A stretch of 64,000 nucleotides of DNA from the NCBI GenBank assembly GCA_903858115.1, contig CAIOHR010000349.1, positions 47,649 to 111,648 of the forward strand, written 5' to 3'. The notes beneath the pieces were generated by a model that did not search any database, was not told the origin of the DNA, and saw only the letters and a list, made by a program, of their open reading frames with translations. Made by a program: the position numbers and the translations under genes. The DNA comes from an uncultured Pirellula sp. (lineage in GTDB: Bacteria > Planctomycetota > Planctomycetia > Pirellulales > Pirellulaceae). Shown here piece by piece: positions 62,973 through 64,000 of this stretch (position 1 is the first letter of the stretch; each line of letters starts with the position of its first letter).

Positions 62973-63013
62973 TTTTTTCGAGGAAGTCCTCTTTGGGGAC
63001 ACGCCACTTTTTT
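62959..63013. repeat. paired REP-type terminal repeats
   Basis: Two 21-base direct copies (62959-62979 and 62993-63013), both TTGGGGACAC(T/G)CCA(T/C)TTTTTT, differ at two positions. The linker between them contains the palindrome GAGGA-AG-TCCTC. They mark the end of the adjacent RAYT-type element and abut the rhodopsin coding sequence. Confidence 0.8.
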
Positions 63014-63323
63014 GGAACGGCTGGACAGATCCGAGAACTATCAAAGCAGTAGGCGCATTCCATGGACCGTTCACCTAGAATCCCTGCAAATGTCCAGGAG
63101 CTGACGGCACGACGGAGCGTGTCTGCTACTTTTGTCAGTCGGGTCCAGCTAGCGATCTGTAGAAATGAATGGGCTTTGCGAGAAGCAAGAGGTGTTCTTC
63201 ACGCAACTGCATTCAGTTTTTGCACCGTGCAGACCAGCAATTGTGCACCCCTGCGCAGAAAGACACCCTTGGCAGGTGCTGAAAGGGTTGTTGAGAAGTA
63301 TCTTTCGTTCGAAATCGATCGAA
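63014..63323. other. non-coding part of the transposase element
   Basis: I see no convincing gene. An open frame on the plus strand (63062-63343) has no recognisable features. No transmembrane helix that could serve as rhodopsin helix A is encoded on the minus strand. Confidence 0.5.
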
Positions 63324-64000
63324 CTAGGACGCTAGCCGTTTGAGATAGAATCGTCGATGCGTCTTCAAGCTGCGCATCTCGCTGACCGTTTGAACTTTAC
63401 CGGCCACTTGACTGAACATCCGGCCAAAGTCTTTCGTCAACCGCTGCCAGTCTGCTACCTCAATCCCCAATCGCTCCAACATGGGTGCAAGCCCATTGGG
63501 GGTGAAACCCGACTTGTCGGATCGATGCATCCTGGCGGTCAAATCCAACAATTGCAGGTAGTCCAGAGATGACAACGGCAACACGCCCTTGTCACTGCAG
63601 CGACGCTTGCTCTTGCTCGGTTTGGGCCCCGTATCATTCTTCGACGATTTCAATTCGATCGGACTTAGGAACGAATCGGCATCCGATGCTACTCCAGCGG
63701 CAGTAGCTTTTGCACTCTGGTAGCGAAGCTTACCTGAAGTGAACTCACTTTTCTCAATGCTCTTGGCCATCGATGCTCGAATCGGATTCAGATCGACATA
63801 CGTCGCACAAGCCAATACTGCTTCGTCATCCAAAAGACGGACAGCTTTAAAGCGTCCTTGGAAAAATCGGCCATTTTCCTTGTCGTCTTGGTTCGCACGC
63901 GTCCCAATCTTTTGGCAAAGGATTCGCATCCACCAAGAAATGTCGCTAAGTCTTAGACGGATCTTCTTCACTTCGACCGGCGAATTCGCAATCGCATCAA
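63324..64000 (-). CDS. REP-associated tyrosine transposase (Y1/RAYT-like), C-terminal part
   Basis: The frame is open to the right edge, so the catalytic N-terminus (HUH motif) is outside the window. What is visible is the typical planctomycetal C-terminal half: RLSDISWWMRILCQKIGTRANQDDKENGRFFQGRFKAVRLLDDEAVLACATYVDLNPIRASMA. It then continues in a lysine/serine-rich region and ends RRFYLKRLAS. The GRFFQGRFK and YVDLNPIRA motifs are diagnostic of the COG1943/RAYT group. It is transcribed toward the rhodopsin. A GTG at 63971 is in frame but internal by homology. Confidence 0.82.
   Translation of the reverse strand, partial: DAIANSPVEVKKIRLRLSDISWWMRILCQKIGTRANQDDKENGRFFQGRFKAVRLLDDEAVLACATYVDLNPIRASMAKSIEKSEFTSGKLRYQSAKATAAGVASDADSFLSPIELKSSKNDTGPKPSKSKRRCSDKGVLPLSSLDYLQLLDLTARMHRSDKSGFTPNGLAPMLERLGIEVADWQRLTKDFGRMFSQVAGKVQTVSEMRSLKTHRRFYLKRLAS

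Larger units (their letters stand above)
62959..64000 (-). mobile_element. RAYT/REP-type transposable element (runs off the window)
   Basis: A unit is formed by the terminal REP-type repeats at 62959-63013, about 310 bases without a recognisable gene, and a Y1-type REP-associated transposase gene reading toward the rhodopsin. The left boundary falls at or within the 5' part of the rhodopsin gene. The other boundary is outside the window. Confidence 0.65.

Noticed and set aside
62973..63074. Possible rhodopsin N-terminus MNGPWNAPTALIVLG upstream of the repeat
   Set aside because: It contains no transmembrane-length hydrophobic stretch and no resemblance to helix A; part of it is the translation of the transposon-end repeats.
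63062..63343. 93-codon plus-strand frame
   Set aside because: It lies antisense inside the mobile element, overlaps the transposase 3' end, and has no recognisable motif or good ribosome-binding site.

Overview
The window looks like a chromosome segment of a Planctomycetes bacterium, most likely Pirellulales-like. The evidence is its gene families: PSCyt/PSD cytochrome-domain proteins (DUF1549/DUF1553, DUF1587/1595/1592/1588/1585), Tat-exported DUF1501 and DUF1552 proteins, a DUF1559 pseudopilin, an ECF sigma factor paired with a FecR/LamG protein, an EF-hand sulfatase and VCBS/ASPIC proteins. Almost every gene is on the minus strand. Only the partial gene at the left edge, an ArsR regulator, a fucosidase and a BlaI/BlaR-type operon run on the plus strand.

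Layout. (1) 1-0.4 kb is the end of a 2-oxoacid dehydrogenase E2 gene. (2) 0.6-19.5 kb is a visibly G+C-richer block of secreted PSCyt/PSD proteins. It holds two paralogous copies of a DUF1592 / DUF1552 / unknown-secreted-protein module, plus DUF1501, DUF1549/1553 and two alpha/beta hydrolases. Short palindromic and tandem elements litter it; some lie in-frame inside coding sequences, and one carries a four-helix-bundle (IVP-like) gene. (3) 19.8-27.7 kb has an amidohydrolase, a TPR/VCBS/ASPIC giant, a decayed third copy of the unknown secreted family, and a lipoprotein / ECF sigma / FecR-LamG operon. (4) 27.8-36.8 kb is a canonical planctomycetal set: DUF1501, PPC-type protein, Big2-DUF1549/1553, cytochrome-WD40, DUF1559. 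(5) 37-39.4 kb has ArsR, a PiT-family permease and a tandem rhodanese. (6) 39.6-49.4 kb is a glycan set: sulfatase with EF-hands, SASA esterase, fucosidase-like protein, DUF1501, and a DUF1553 protein with a nested LamG domain. (7) 49.7-53.3 kb is a BlaI repressor with two operators, an M56 BlaR1-like protease and a broken double-trypsin gene. (8) 53.4-55.9 kb is a LamG-sialidase-SGNH fusion.

(9) 56.2-63.0 kb is the most interesting region: a tightly coupled six-gene phototrophy operon, rhodopsin > blh > crtY > crtE > crtI > crtB. Four of the five junctions are 4-nt ATGA overlaps. The set is enough to go from farnesyl diphosphate to beta-carotene, cleave it to retinal and supply an opsin. The opsin is of the xanthorhodopsin/Gloeobacter-rhodopsin type, with the D-T-E proton-pump residues, the retinal lysine, and a glycine at the position that opens the carotenoid-antenna fenestration. 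It lacks transmembrane helix A: its coding sequence joins directly to the repeat end of a REP-associated (RAYT-type) transposase element that runs off the right edge. CrtB is fused in frame to a two-helix membrane domain that also has its own ribosome-binding site and ATG.

Protein names rest on motif recognition from sequence alone. Start codons were chosen by signal peptide, Shine-Dalgarno and overlap arguments and are uncertain where stated.
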